A DNA stretch of 64,000 nt from Rhizobium jaguaris (GTDB lineage Bacteria; Pseudomonadota; Alphaproteobacteria; Rhizobiales; Rhizobiaceae): the NCBI RefSeq assembly GCF_003627755.1, contig NZ_CP032694.1:2285501-2349500 (forward strand), read 5' to 3'. The notes under the pieces were generated by a model. The model was given only the letters and a program-made list of their open reading frames with translations. It ran no database searches and was not told where the DNA came from. Numbering within the stretch: the first letter of the stretch is position 1; the number at the start of each line of letters is the position of its first letter. Shown piece after piece: positions 27,587 to 36,291 of the stretch. The translations under genes were made by a program, and so were the position numbers.

Positions 27587-28510
27587 ATGTGGGACGAAAT
27601 CGCCGGGGCTTACGGCAGTCGCTTCTTCCTCGCAGCCGGTGGGGTCGGCATTGCCCTTCTTCTGCTGATCTGCATCCTCTGGATCTTCCGCAACCGAGCG
27701 CCCTCGCCTTTCGTGCGCGGCGGCAAAAACCGCCAGCCTCGCCTGCAGGTGCTTGATGCTGCTGCCGTCGACGCTCGCCGCCGTCTCGTGTTGGTACGGC
27801 GCGATGGCATCGAGCATCTTATCATGATCGGCGGCCCGACCGATATCGTCATTGAGTCCGGCATTTCGGATGCGGCCAAGGCAGGCATGCCGGGGCCGGT
27901 CGGAACGCCCTTGGCCTTCGAACAGCGCTTGGAGCCAGCGCAGGAAGCGCCGCGCGTCGATCATCAGTCGGCGGCAGGTTTACAACCGTCTATGCCGGAG
28001 GAAGTCTCACTCGAATCTCCTATGCGGCCTGAGCCTCAGGCTGGCTTTGAGCCGCCCCCGCGTCGTGTCACGCCCGCGGTCGAGCAGCCCGCCCCCGCGT
28101 CTCAGCAGCGCGCGCAGCAGTCGGCTGCCATGCTGGGCGAGGCGGAAGTGGCCGAAATTCTCGATGCAGCACGTCAGCACGTATTGCCGCAAGAGCCAGC
28201 GCGTGTCGCTCCGGCCGCACAGCCCATTCGCCCCTCCGTCGTCGCAGCAGCACCGGTGGTTGCGCCTCCGCCGGTGCGCGAACCCGGCACCGAATTCCAG
28301 CGCATATTGGAAGCGGAAATGTCCAACAATCTGACTGCCGAGCGGATCATCCCGAATGCGCAGGCACAACGGCAAATACAGCAGCAGCCCGCAGTTTCCC
28401 CACAGCAACGCCGAGATCCGGAACTCGCTCCGATGGCCGGGTCGGATGCCGCGCTTCAGAAGGAGGTTGCACGTATCTTCGGTGAAATGAGCGTCAACCG
28501 CGACAAATAA
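27587..28510 (+). CDS. FliO-like single-pass membrane protein
   Basis: 307-aa protein. One transmembrane helix (about 14-34) is followed by a small conserved domain, RLQVLDAAAVDARRRLVLVRRDGIEHLIMIGGPTD. This resembles FliO, the accessory protein of the flagellar export gate. A long Pro/Gln/Ala-rich low-complexity region follows (about 110-290). The start is the ATG at 27587 with GGAG upstream; the frame runs back to 27338. No flagellar genes are nearby, so a role outside the flagellum is possible. Confidence 0.6.
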   Translation: MWDEIAGAYGSRFFLAAGGVGIALLLLICILWIFRNRAPSPFVRGGKNRQPRLQVLDAAAVDARRRLVLVRRDGIEHLIMIGGPTDIVIESGISDAAKAGMPGPVGTPLAFEQRLEPAQEAPRVDHQSAAGLQPSMPEEVSLESPMRPEPQAGFEPPPRRVTPAVEQPAPASQQRAQQSAAMLGEAEVAEILDAARQHVLPQEPARVAPAAQPIRPSVVAAAPVVAPPPVREPGTEFQRILEAEMSNNLTAERIIPNAQAQRQIQQQPAVSPQQRRDPELAPMAGSDAALQKEVARIFGEMSVNRDK

Positions 28511-28523
28511 GGTGGAGCGCTCA

Positions 28524-28627
28524 AGCATGTCGCGCAAAAGTGCGCCGCGGTTTTGCGATAACGACATGCGCAAAATCAGGAAGCTAAAGCGCAGGGAGCG
28601 AATCCCAGAGATCGCGATGCGCTTTAG
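28524..28627. repeat. Rhizobial mosaic palindromic repeat (RIME-like)
   Basis: Two hairpins in tandem: GCATGTCG / CGACATGC (28525-28532 with 28562-28569) enclosing CGCAAAA / TTTTGCG, then CTAAAGCGC / GCGCTTTAG (28584-28592 with 28619-28627). The wording matches a repeat I recognise as dispersed between genes in Rhizobium genomes. It lies just after the FliO-like gene. Confidence 0.65.
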
Positions 28628-28649
28628 CCGTCTTCGAAACGGTATGAAA

Positions 28650-28679
28650 AAGGCACGACGGAAATTTCCGCCGTGCCTT
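28650..28679. terminator. Bidirectional terminator between fliO-like gene and dksA
   Basis: Stem AAGGCACG / CGTGCCTT with an inner CGGAAATTTCCG. Minus-strand T-run CTTTTTC serves dksA, 36 bp past its stop. Plus-strand AATTTTTTT serves the FliO-like gene. Confidence 0.75.
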
Positions 28680-28714
28680 AATTTTTTTGCGCTCCAAGCG
28701 GCTCGATCAGACGC

Positions 28715-29134
28715 TTATTCGTCGCGATAGACTTTTTCGCGGCGCTCGTGGCGTTCCTGCGCTTCGATCGACAAGGTGGCAATCGGGCGGGCGTCCAGGC
28801 GCTTGAGACCGATCGGTTCGCCGGTTTCCTCGCAGTAACCGTAGGTCCCGTCCTCGATCCGCTGCAGAGCGGCGTCAATTTTTGAGATAAGCTTGCGCTG
28901 ACGGTCGCGAGCCCGAAGCTCGATGGCTCTGTCAGTTTCAGAAGAAGCCCTATCAGCGAGATCCGGATGGTTTGCGCTTTCTTCGGCCAGATGATCGAGG
29001 GTTTCGCGCGCTTCCCTTAAGATGTCATTTTTCCAGGCGACTAGCTTTGCACGAAAATAGGCACGCTGGTTTCCATTCATGAACTCCTCATCCTCAGAGG
29101 GTACATAACTGCTAAGATCGATCTTCTCACTCAA
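28715..29134 (-). CDS. dksA: DksA-family RNA polymerase regulator with degenerate zinc site
   Basis: 139-aa secondary-channel regulator that works with ppGpp on rRNA and stress promoters. A coiled coil (about 25-95) ends in a C-terminal zinc-finger-like fold. Where the E. coli protein has four cysteines, this one has C101, T104, S122 and A125 with the same spacing, so zinc binding is not expected. The start is a TTG at 29134 with AGGAG at 7-bp spacing; no better ATG exists. Confidence 0.9.
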   Translation of the reverse strand: MSEKIDLSSYVPSEDEEFMNGNQRAYFRAKLVAWKNDILREARETLDHLAEESANHPDLADRASSETDRAIELRARDRQRKLISKIDAALQRIEDGTYGYCEETGEPIGLKRLDARPIATLSIEAQERHERREKVYRDE

Positions 29135-29414
29135 CGCGATTCTCCTGAAGAACATCTCATATGGCGCGCTGTATATCCCAACCGATAGTATCGATTCAAG
29201 CCAAATAGACGTGGTAAACGGTTTTTTAAATTTGTCATAAAATTCGGCTAAAGGTCTATTTTTTCATCATATATTCGCGATACTAAAAATGTGGTAGAAC
29301 CATAACCTTCGCGTGAACGACCGCCAAACTCGTGCATCGCCGATGGTTCCGCTGTTGACGGCGCATGGGATGAGGCGGTACGTCAAACGACAAATCCAGC
29401 ACGGGAATTCCGCC

Positions 29415-29906
29415 ATGACCCGCATCACGCCGCCGCCTTCCCGGATTTATCTGTTGCGTCATGCCAAGGCTCAGCGACCCGCGTCCGGCCAGAAGGATTT
29501 CGACCGCGCGCTCAGCGACAAAGGCTATGCCGCAGCCGAAATCGTTGCCGAAAAAGCCGTCGAAAAGGACTACAAGCCGGATCTCGTCATCTCTTCGACG
29601 GCGTTGCGCTGTCGCCAAACCGCCGACGCCATTCGCCGCGCCATGAGCCCTTCTACAGAGTTTCGTTACGTCGATGCGCTATACGACGCCACAACGGACA
29701 TCTATCTCGAAATCATCTCATCGCAGGCGACCAATGACTCCGTCATGCTGGTCGGCCATAACCCGACCATAGAACGGACGCTGGAAGCGCTAATTGGCCA
29801 TGACGCCTTGGTCTCCGCGATTCCCGATGGCTTTCCGACCGCCGGACTTGCCGTCGTCGACTCGACGCCGTCGGGCTGGGTTCTGACGGATTTCGTCACC
29901 AGATAG
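29415..29906 (+). CDS. SixA-like histidine phosphatase
   Basis: 163-aa member of the phosphohistidine phosphatase (RHG) superfamily. Catalytic motif is LLRHAKA with H16, and the second His is in LVGHNPT. SixA-type proteins dephosphorylate Hpt domains or the nitrogen phosphotransferase system; the actual substrate here is unknown. The ATG at 29415 is used although the frame starts at 29313, because the beta strand before RHA begins a few residues after it. YcjX follows in the same direction. Confidence 0.85.
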   Translation: MTRITPPPSRIYLLRHAKAQRPASGQKDFDRALSDKGYAAAEIVAEKAVEKDYKPDLVISSTALRCRQTADAIRRAMSPSTEFRYVDALYDATTDIYLEIISSQATNDSVMLVGHNPTIERTLEALIGHDALVSAIPDGFPTAGLAVVDSTPSGWVLTDFVTR

Positions 29907-30031
29907 GTTCGGCAGCAAAGATCAGGCGCAGCGACGATTGAGTGGGCTTGCCCCTGAAAAGGCCGGTCATCTTTTCGGCTCTCGCATCGCTTCCTATATT
30001 GACGATCACGCTGTCATCCAGGGATCCCGCC

Positions 30032-31507
30032 TTGCCGCCAAGCCTGACCTCCTTCACAGACGACGCCCTGATCGCCTTCGATAATCTCATCGACCGCACG
30101 ACGGGTCTCGTCAATCCGACGATCCGCCTCGGCGTCACCGGTCTTTCGCGTTCGGGCAAGACCGTCTTCATTTCCTCCCTGGTTCATAATCTGCTGAACG
30201 GTGGTCGCCTGCCGCTGTTCGAGCCGGTGCAATCCGGCCGCGTCTCCGCCGTTCGTCTCGAGCCTCAGCCCGACGATGCCGTACCGCGCTTCCAATACGA
30301 GGATCACATCCGTGCGTTGGTGAAGGAGCGCATCTGGCCGGATTCGACCCGGGCTATCTCCGAGCTCCGCATCACGCTGGACTATCAAAGCGCCAGCGGG
30401 TGGAATCGGCTGTTTTCACCCGGTCGCCTTTCCATAGACATTGTCGACTATCCCGGCGAATGGCTGCTCGATCTGCCATTGCTCGCCAAGGATTTCCGGG
30501 CCTTCAGCGAGGAGACGCTGACGCTTGCCAAGACCGGCATTCGCGCGGAGCTGTCGCGTGCTTGGCTCGCGATGACGCAAGCGACCGATGCTGCCACAGC
30601 CGCTGATGAGACGACCGCACGCGAACTCGCCACCGCCTTCGCCAACTATCTCAAGGCCTGCAAATCCGACGAACGTTCGCTGTCGACCTTGCCGCCAGGC
30701 CGCTTCCTGCTGCCGGGCGATCTCGACGGTTCGCCGGCGCTGACTTTCGCGCCGCTGGTGCCTCCGGTAGAAGGCAAGGCGCAGAAGGGCTCGTTGTGGG
30801 CGATGATGGAGCGCCGCTACGAGGCCTACAAATCGGTCGTGGTAAAACCGTTCTTCCGTGAACATTTCGCCCGCCTCGACCGACAGATCGTCCTCGTGGA
30901 CGCACTGCAGGCCATCAACCGAGGCCCGGAAGCGGTGCAGGACCTGGAGCGGGCGCTGACGGACGTGCTTGCCTGCTTCCGCCCAGGCGCCAATTCTTTT
31001 TTCTCCTCATTGCTTGGCCGTCGCATCGACCGGGTGCTGGTTGCCGCGACCAAGGCCGATCATCTTCATCACGAAAGCCACGACCGGTTGGAGGCGTTGA
31101 CCCGCCGCCTGGTGGAACGCGCCATAGAACGTATCGGCATGGCCGGTGCCGGCATCGAGGTCATGGCGATCGCCTCTGTCCGTGCCACCCGCGAGGCAAC
31201 GGTAAAGCGCGACGGCCATACCCTCCCCGTCATCGTCGGCACGCCAATGGACCGGGAGACGATCGGCGGCGAGAGCTTCGACGGCAACCGCAAGACGGCG
31301 ATCTTCCCAGGGGACTTGCCGGAAAATCCGCAGTGGCTGTTCGATGCGCTGGAAGGGGATGCAGCAAACGTACATTTGCCCGAGGTTAATGTCGTCCGCT
31401 TCCGTCCGCCGGAGTTGGACGAGTCCGTTGGCGGCATCAAGCTCTCCGTGCCGCATATCCGCCTCGACCGCGCCATGCAGTTCCTGTTCGGAGACCGTCT
31501 AGCATGA
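30032..31507 (+). CDS. ycjX: YcjX-like GTP-binding protein (DUF463)
   Basis: 491-aa P-loop protein of the stress-induced YcjX family. The nucleotide site is GLSRSGKT (37-44), followed by SSLVHNLL; VDYPGEWLLDLP is the Walker B-like segment and ATKADHLHH gives base specificity. A TTG at 30032 with AGGGA upstream is preferred because conservation begins at SLTSFTDDALIAF. It overlaps ycjF by ATGA. In enterobacteria the pair belongs to the phage-shock regulon; here no psp genes are nearby. Confidence 0.85.
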   Translation: MPPSLTSFTDDALIAFDNLIDRTTGLVNPTIRLGVTGLSRSGKTVFISSLVHNLLNGGRLPLFEPVQSGRVSAVRLEPQPDDAVPRFQYEDHIRALVKERIWPDSTRAISELRITLDYQSASGWNRLFSPGRLSIDIVDYPGEWLLDLPLLAKDFRAFSEETLTLAKTGIRAELSRAWLAMTQATDAATAADETTARELATAFANYLKACKSDERSLSTLPPGRFLLPGDLDGSPALTFAPLVPPVEGKAQKGSLWAMMERRYEAYKSVVVKPFFREHFARLDRQIVLVDALQAINRGPEAVQDLERALTDVLACFRPGANSFFSSLLGRRIDRVLVAATKADHLHHESHDRLEALTRRLVERAIERIGMAGAGIEVMAIASVRATREATVKRDGHTLPVIVGTPMDRETIGGESFDGNRKTAIFPGDLPENPQWLFDALEGDAANVHLPEVNVVRFRPPELDESVGGIKLSVPHIRLDRAMQFLFGDRLA

Positions 31508-32592
31508 CGAAGCCGCCCCCAGACGATCCCAGAGGCCTTTCCCGCCGTCCCGCCGCCTTTTCGCTGGGGCCGGAGGCATCGAAAGAAGTTGCGCCCGCCA
31601 AAACGGCGGCCGAAGCGCCGCGCCGCGAGCCACGGAGTTTCGATACAGAAGTCGTTCTGACGCCGGATGAGGAAGATCCGTTCCTCAGTCCCGCCCTCGC
31701 CGCCTCGGCTGACGAAGCCGCAATTGCCGCGCCGCGCCGCAGAGGTCTTTCCTTCGGCAAGATCGCCGCCGGCGCCTTCGGCATTCTTTTGTCGCTTGCC
31801 TTCGGTCTCTGGACCGATCGACTGATTCGCGATCTCTTCGATCGTGCCGACTGGTTGGGCTATACCGCCCTTGCGGTGCTCGGCATCGGCACTCTCGCTG
31901 TCCTCGCCATTGTCATTCGCGAGACCGCGGGCATGATGCGGCTTGCCGCCGTTCAGACGATCAAAGCCGAGGCGGAAGCTGCCATTGCCGAGACGCGTCC
32001 GGCGCGCGCAAAAGCCCTGGTCCAGCGCCTATGCACGCTTTTGGAGGCCAATCCGGAAACGGCAAGAGGCCGCGCCACGCTGAAGGCGGCAGAGGACGAT
32101 ATCATTGACGCGCCGCAGTTGATCGACCTTGCCGAACGCGAACTGCTCGGCCCGCTGGACCGCCGCGCCCGAGGGCTGATTCTCGGCGCTTCTAAAAGAG
32201 TGTCGGTCGTCACGGCCGTTAGCCCGCGTGCGCTGGTGGACATTCTCTACGTGCTTTATGAAGCGGCCAAGCTGGTGCGCGCGATGGCGGAGCTCTACGG
32301 CGGCAGGCCCGGCACGCTCGGCATGATCCGATTGATGCGGGACGTACTCGCGCACCTCGCCGTTACCGGCTCCATCGCCGTCGGCGACAGCATCGTGCAG
32401 CAGTTGATCGGCCACGGTTTAGCCTCGAAACTTTCGGCTCGTCTGGGTGAAGGCGTCGTCAACGGCATGATGACGGCGCGCATCGGCATCGCAGCAATGG
32501 ACCTCTGTAGGCCCCTGTCGTTCAAGGCGTTGAAGCGGCCGGGGATCAGTGACTTCGCGGGCGACCTCGCGCCGAACATCAGCGGCCGCTGA
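31504..32592 (+). CDS. ycjF: YcjF-family inner-membrane protein (DUF697)
   Basis: 362-aa partner of YcjX, coupled by a 4-bp ATGA overlap. A disordered Pro/Ala-rich N-terminus (about 1-80) precedes two transmembrane helices (about 86-103 and 118-138). A C-terminal DUF697 domain follows, with GLILGASKRVSVVTAVSPRALVDIL and LAVTGSIAVGDSIVQQL. Likely membrane-associated partner of the YcjX GTPase; the cellular process is not known. Confidence 0.87.
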   Translation: MTKPPPDDPRGLSRRPAAFSLGPEASKEVAPAKTAAEAPRREPRSFDTEVVLTPDEEDPFLSPALAASADEAAIAAPRRRGLSFGKIAAGAFGILLSLAFGLWTDRLIRDLFDRADWLGYTALAVLGIGTLAVLAIVIRETAGMMRLAAVQTIKAEAEAAIAETRPARAKALVQRLCTLLEANPETARGRATLKAAEDDIIDAPQLIDLAERELLGPLDRRARGLILGASKRVSVVTAVSPRALVDILYVLYEAAKLVRAMAELYGGRPGTLGMIRLMRDVLAHLAVTGSIAVGDSIVQQLIGHGLASKLSARLGEGVVNGMMTARIGIAAMDLCRPLSFKALKRPGISDFAGDLAPNISGR

Positions 32593-32704
32593 GTGTCGTA
32601 AACGCCCACGAACGCGGCTTTTGCCTCCATAAGAAACCAAGCATTAACCATTCTAAGGCAAAAATGGATACCAGTTTTCGGTTCCTCTTCGCTAGGGAAT
32701 GTCC

Positions 32705-33256
32705 ATGTTTTCGCGCCAATTTCTTCTTGTTTGCGGCTTTGCCGCCGCGGCCCTCTCCGCAGGTGCCTGGGTGCATTCAGCCGATGCGGCATCCCGTGAC
32801 AAGGCCTTCTTCCAGTCCGTTGCCGGTTCGTGGCGCGGCCCGGGCGAGATCGTCGCCGGCAAGTACAAGGGCACGAAGTTCACCTGCAACCTGACAGGAC
32901 ACGCGGTCGACGGCAGCGACGCAGGCGTCAAACTCGACGGCACCTGCCGCGTCGGCGTCTTCCAGCAGCCAATGACGGCTGAAATCACCCAGAAGGGTGG
33001 CAGCTACTCAGGAAAATTTCTCGATGGTGCAGCCGGCAAGGGTCTGGATGTCACATCGGGTACCGTCAATGACGGCACCGTGGTGCTCGGCCTGAACCGC
33101 CAGAAGCTGAATGGCGCCATGATTGCCCGCGTAGCGGACAATAAAACGATGAATGTAACGATTTCCGTCAAGGTCAACGACCAGATGGTGCCCGTTATCG
33201 GTGTGACGCTCCAGCGCGCCGATGTCGATCAAATGGCTGTGGGATCAATCCAGTAG
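32705..33256 (+). CDS. Secreted protein of unknown function
   Basis: 183-aa protein with a signal peptide ending near SADAAS (about residue 29). The mature part is glycine-rich with alternating beta-strand character (GSWRGPGEIVAGKYKGTKFTC, then GGSYSGKF), consistent with a small beta-barrel, and has two cysteines that could pair. An ATG two codons upstream (32699) is possible; AGGGA is better spaced for 32705. A very strong terminator follows, so it is a monocistronic unit. Confidence 0.8.
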   Translation: MFSRQFLLVCGFAAAALSAGAWVHSADAASRDKAFFQSVAGSWRGPGEIVAGKYKGTKFTCNLTGHAVDGSDAGVKLDGTCRVGVFQQPMTAEITQKGGSYSGKFLDGAAGKGLDVTSGTVNDGTVVLGLNRQKLNGAMIARVADNKTMNVTISVKVNDQMVPVIGVTLQRADVDQMAVGSIQ

Positions 33257-33279
33257 AGCTTATGAACCGACGGCAAAAG

Positions 33280-33319
33280 ACGCCTCCGGCCTTTGCGATC
33301 AGGCCGGAGGCGTTTTTTT
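33280..33319 (+). terminator. Strong terminator after the secreted-protein gene
   Basis: 13-bp perfect stem ACGCCTCCGGCCT / AGGCCGGAGGCGT with an 8-nt loop, followed by seven T residues. Confidence 0.92.
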
Positions 33320-33367
33320 AGTTGCCGATCTGAATGTAGCTGATTGCGATCTCAGTCGAGACCGGCA

Positions 33368-33907
33368 CTACGCCACCTTCCACCAATTGCGATTTTCATC
33401 CGCAACATCTATTCCCCGCACATCCGCCTCGCTCAACCACTCCGCCACCTTGCGGCCCTTGATCACGAGATCGGCGTCGAAATCCGCAAGCGGCATCAGC
33501 ACGAACCCACGCTCGGTCATGCGCGGATGCGGGATCGTCAATAGCGGCTCGGCCCGTTCGATATCGCCATAGGTCAGGATATCGATATCGAGCGTCCGCG
33601 GCCCCCAGCGTTCGATGCGCACCCGCTTCATCTCACGCTCGATACCGAGGCACACATCGAGCAGCGCCTCCGGCGACAGCGTGGTATCGACGGCTGCACA
33701 GGAATTATAGAAGAAAGACTGGTCAGTCTTGCCCCAGGGCGGCGTGCGGTAAAGACGAGAAACCCCGGCAATGCGGCAGTCCGCGCGCCCGTCTAATGTC
33801 CGCAAGGCAAGCGCCATGGCTCGAACGGGATTGTCAATGTTGCCGCCGAGGCCGAGGGTAGCGCGTGTCGAACCGGAGACAAGACTCGTGTCAGGCAAAA
33901 TGCTCAA
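33368..33907 (-). CDS. folK: 6-hydroxymethyl-7,8-dihydropterin pyrophosphokinase
   Basis: Folate pathway enzyme that pyrophosphorylates hydroxymethyl-dihydropterin, 179 aa. It has GLGGNIDNP at the N-terminus and the signature RWGPRTLDIDIL with the two metal-binding aspartates, then IPHPRMTERGFVL. It is last in the folP-folB-folK operon and overlaps the end of folB by 17 bp. Confidence 0.95.
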   Translation of the reverse strand: MSILPDTSLVSGSTRATLGLGGNIDNPVRAMALALRTLDGRADCRIAGVSRLYRTPPWGKTDQSFFYNSCAAVDTTLSPEALLDVCLGIEREMKRVRIERWGPRTLDIDILTYGDIERAEPLLTIPHPRMTERGFVLMPLADFDADLVIKGRKVAEWLSEADVRGIDVADENRNWWKVA

Positions 33908-34262
33908 CGCTCACCTGCACATAATCAAGAACCCCCGGGACCGGCGCATTGGGTTTGCGCACCGAGATCTTCGCCCGGCGAATAGTCGGAAAACGCCGGC
34001 AAAGTTCCTTTGCGACATCGAGAGCCAGCGCCTCGATTAGATAGCGTCGGCGCCCGGTGACGATTTCCTCGATGACGCTGAAGGCGATGCCGTAGTTCAC
34101 GGTGTCATCGATCGAATCCCGCTCCAGCGCATCGCCGGCTTCGACATCGAGCTCGGCATCGACGAAGAAGCGCTGGCCGAGGAATTCCTCCTCGTCGTGC
34201 ACGCCATGGCGAGCGAAGAATGCGCAGTTCTGAAGGGTGATGGTGTAAATCATATCGCTCAT
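33891..34262 (-). CDS. folB: Dihydroneopterin aldolase
   Basis: 123-aa folate-pathway enzyme that forms 6-hydroxymethyl-dihydropterin. It has the conserved FFARHGVHDEEEFLGQRFFVD with the substrate-binding Glu, DTVNYG, and the C-terminal VRKPNAPVPG. It is coupled to folP by an ATGA overlap and overlaps folK, so the three steps are made in stoichiometric fashion. Confidence 0.95.
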   Translation of the reverse strand: MSDMIYTITLQNCAFFARHGVHDEEEFLGQRFFVDAELDVEAGDALERDSIDDTVNYGIAFSVIEEIVTGRRRYLIEALALDVAKELCRRFPTIRRAKISVRKPNAPVPGVLDYVQVSVEHFA

Positions 34263-35122
34263 GGCGTCCTGCCGCCTAATTTTGCCCGTGTCCTGAGGAT
34301 AGCATCCGCAACCGCCAGCGCATCCCTGTTGATTGCGACATTATGAACCCGGAAAATTGCCGCGCCCTGCAAACGCAATATAGCACTGCTGGCGGCCGTT
34401 CCCACATCCCGATCCGGCGCATCGCGCCCGGTAACGGCACCGACGAATCGCTTCCGTGACGTGCCCGCCAGCAAAGGCAATTCGAAGCGGAGCAGTGCGG
34501 TAAAGCGTGCCATCAGCTCGAGATTCTCTTCAGTATCCTTAGCGAAGCCGAAGCCGGGATCGAGTACGATATTCTGCCTGTTCACGCCGGCGGCAGCCGC
34601 GATGTCGAGCGATCGGCTTAGAAACAACACCTGATCGTCGATGACATCAGGAAGCTTTGGCCGTTCGCGCCCGGTATGCATGATGCAGAGCCCTGCGCCC
34701 GTCTGCGCCGCCAACGCCGCGATTTCCGGCTCGCGTTGCAGGCCGAAGACATCATTGACGATGTGAGCGCCGGCGCTGATCGCCAGCCTTGCCGTGTCGG
34801 CGCGATAGGTATCGATGGAAATCAACGCATCCGTCTTGCCGCGCAGCGCCTCTATCACAGGCAGCACCCGCCCCTGCTCCTCCGTGGCGCTGACTGCCTC
34901 GGCGTCGGGCTTGGTCGATTCCCCGCCGATATCGATGATCGCGGCCCCCTCCTTGGCGCAGGCAAGTGCGTGCGCGACCGCCGTATCGACAGCCTCGTAA
35001 TCGCCGCCATCGGAAAAAGAATCCGGTGTCACGTTGACGATCGCCATGATGACACTCTGTTCGCCGACATCGATGCTGCGCCCATGCGCGACATGCCAGC
35101 TATGGCTGCGAAGCTCTATCAC
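34259..35122 (-). CDS. folP: Dihydropteroate synthase
   Basis: Condenses pterin pyrophosphate with p-aminobenzoate; target of sulfonamides. It has MAIVNVTPDSFSDGG, IIDIGGESTKPDA, VNDVFGLQ, LDPGFGFAKDTEENLEL and GTSRKRFVG. A GTG at 35122 with GGA in front gives 287 aa, the usual length; the frame extends to 35209 from another possible start. It is first in the folate operon, divergent from the DUF922 gene. Confidence 0.94.
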   Translation of the reverse strand: MIELRSHSWHVAHGRSIDVGEQSVIMAIVNVTPDSFSDGGDYEAVDTAVAHALACAKEGAAIIDIGGESTKPDAEAVSATEEQGRVLPVIEALRGKTDALISIDTYRADTARLAISAGAHIVNDVFGLQREPEIAALAAQTGAGLCIMHTGRERPKLPDVIDDQVLFLSRSLDIAAAAGVNRQNIVLDPGFGFAKDTEENLELMARFTALLRFELPLLAGTSRKRFVGAVTGRDAPDRDVGTAASSAILRLQGAAIFRVHNVAINRDALAVADAILRTRAKLGGRTP

Positions 35123-35225
35123 GAACCGTCCATCCCATTGAAAATGAAAAAACTCCGCCCCGGATATTGCGCTTGCGGTGGCTATGCCGCAAGCTTCAAC
35201 GAAGTTCAACCTGGTAGCAGCACGA

Positions 35226-35843
35226 ATGCCGTTTGCGTCTCAACACATCCGTGTCTCGCTTATCCTATTGCTGTGCGGCATTTCCAGCGTTGCCGACGCT
35301 GAGGTGATCGCCCGCAAATCGGTCTCCTATTTCGATATCAAGGGCGACAGCGCCGATGCACTCGATGCGTCGCTGAACGCACGCGGACCGGTTACGATGG
35401 GTTCTAGCAGCCGCCACCCAGGCGCAACGAAGATTCACTTCAGCGGTAGTGCGACATATACGGAGCGGAACGGCCGCTGCTATATCACTGAGGTCAAAAT
35501 CACGGTCGATACCGAAATCATTCTGCCACGCTGGCGCGATCGGCGGCATGCGAGCCGGCAACTGTCGATGATCTGGGATACGCTTTCGGAAGACATCCGC
35601 CGCCACGAGGACCGGCATGCGGAAATCGCGCGCGACCACGCGCGACAAATGGAAAAAGCGATCCTCGCCCTGCCTTCGGCCAAGGATTGCGATACGCTTC
35701 AGGACAAGGCAAACGCTGTCACCATGCAGCAAACACAGCTACATGATGAGGATCAGGCCCGATTCGACAAAATCGAAGCGATCAATTTCCAGAGCCGCAT
35801 CCAGCGGCTGATGACCTATCGCAGCCAGCAGAGTGGCGAATAA
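35226..35843 (+). CDS. DUF922 family secreted putative metalloprotease
   Basis: 205-aa exported protein: signal peptide VSLILLLCGISSVADA within the first 25 residues, then a DUF922-like domain with a SYFDIKGDSADALDASLNARGP start. HEDRH near the middle fits the zinc-protease pattern HExxH, and the following helix is rich in His and Arg. Catalysis is unproven. The ATG at 35226 is chosen because it places the signal peptide at the N-terminus; the frame begins at 35178. Confidence 0.8.
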   Translation: MPFASQHIRVSLILLLCGISSVADAEVIARKSVSYFDIKGDSADALDASLNARGPVTMGSSSRHPGATKIHFSGSATYTERNGRCYITEVKITVDTEIILPRWRDRRHASRQLSMIWDTLSEDIRRHEDRHAEIARDHARQMEKAILALPSAKDCDTLQDKANAVTMQQTQLHDEDQARFDKIEAINFQSRIQRLMTYRSQQSGE

Positions 35844-36059
35844 TTACCGTTTTAGGCCTCTTTTTTGCCAAAATTGCATGCCGATCACCGCAATCTGTGT
35901 GAAAACTGTCACTATACCTGTGAATCGTCCACTACTTCTACTTTTTGAACTTTACGAGAATCTGAAATAGGTTTTTCCTATCGCAAGTGGCGTCGATCCG
36001 CTCCGGCGGATTATGATTCGGAAACCAGAGGGGTTTTCGCAAAAGATCTATCAGAGTTC

Positions 36060-36217
36060 TTGCGCCGGTGGCTCGTTCCTCCGCGCTGTTTAGTGCTTGA
36101 CGCGTGTGTTCAGTTCTCCTGGCGCGTCCTGAAGCCGCAGGTGTTTCCTCCCTTACCTGTCGGTGATGCGCCCGCCTTGCCTCGCTCGCTGCGACAAGCT
36201 GAGCGAGGCTTCTTTTT
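36060..36217 (+). ncRNA. Candidate small RNA with anti-Shine-Dalgarno hairpin loop
   Basis: In a 450-bp gene-free interval the plus strand shows three hairpins: ACGCG / CGCGT (36100-36104 with 36123-36127), CAGGT / ACCTG (36138-36142 with 36155-36159) whose 12-nt loop exposes TTTCCTCCCTT, and a terminator stem GCCTCGCTC / GAGCGAGGC (36179-36187 with 36201-36209) ending in TTCTTTTT. CCTCCC-type loops are a hallmark of several alphaproteobacterial sRNAs that mask ribosome binding sites. The 5' end is a guess; more structure reaches back to about 35980. No known family is claimed. Confidence 0.55.
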
Positions 36218-36291
36218 GTCCAGACATCCCGATACCGGCCCCAATTCGGGGACGTCTCCGATGACATGCGTTATAAAGTGAGCGGCAGACG

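Noticed and set aside
36060..36217. 6S RNA, SRP RNA or RNase P RNA
   Set aside because: The ends do not pair to close a 6S-type rod, and conserved SRP and RNase P sequence elements are absent.
35938..36267. 109-codon minus-strand ORF in the interval before the ferredoxin gene
   Set aside because: Composition is Arg- and Ala-rich without motifs, and the region is better explained by structured RNA on the plus strand.
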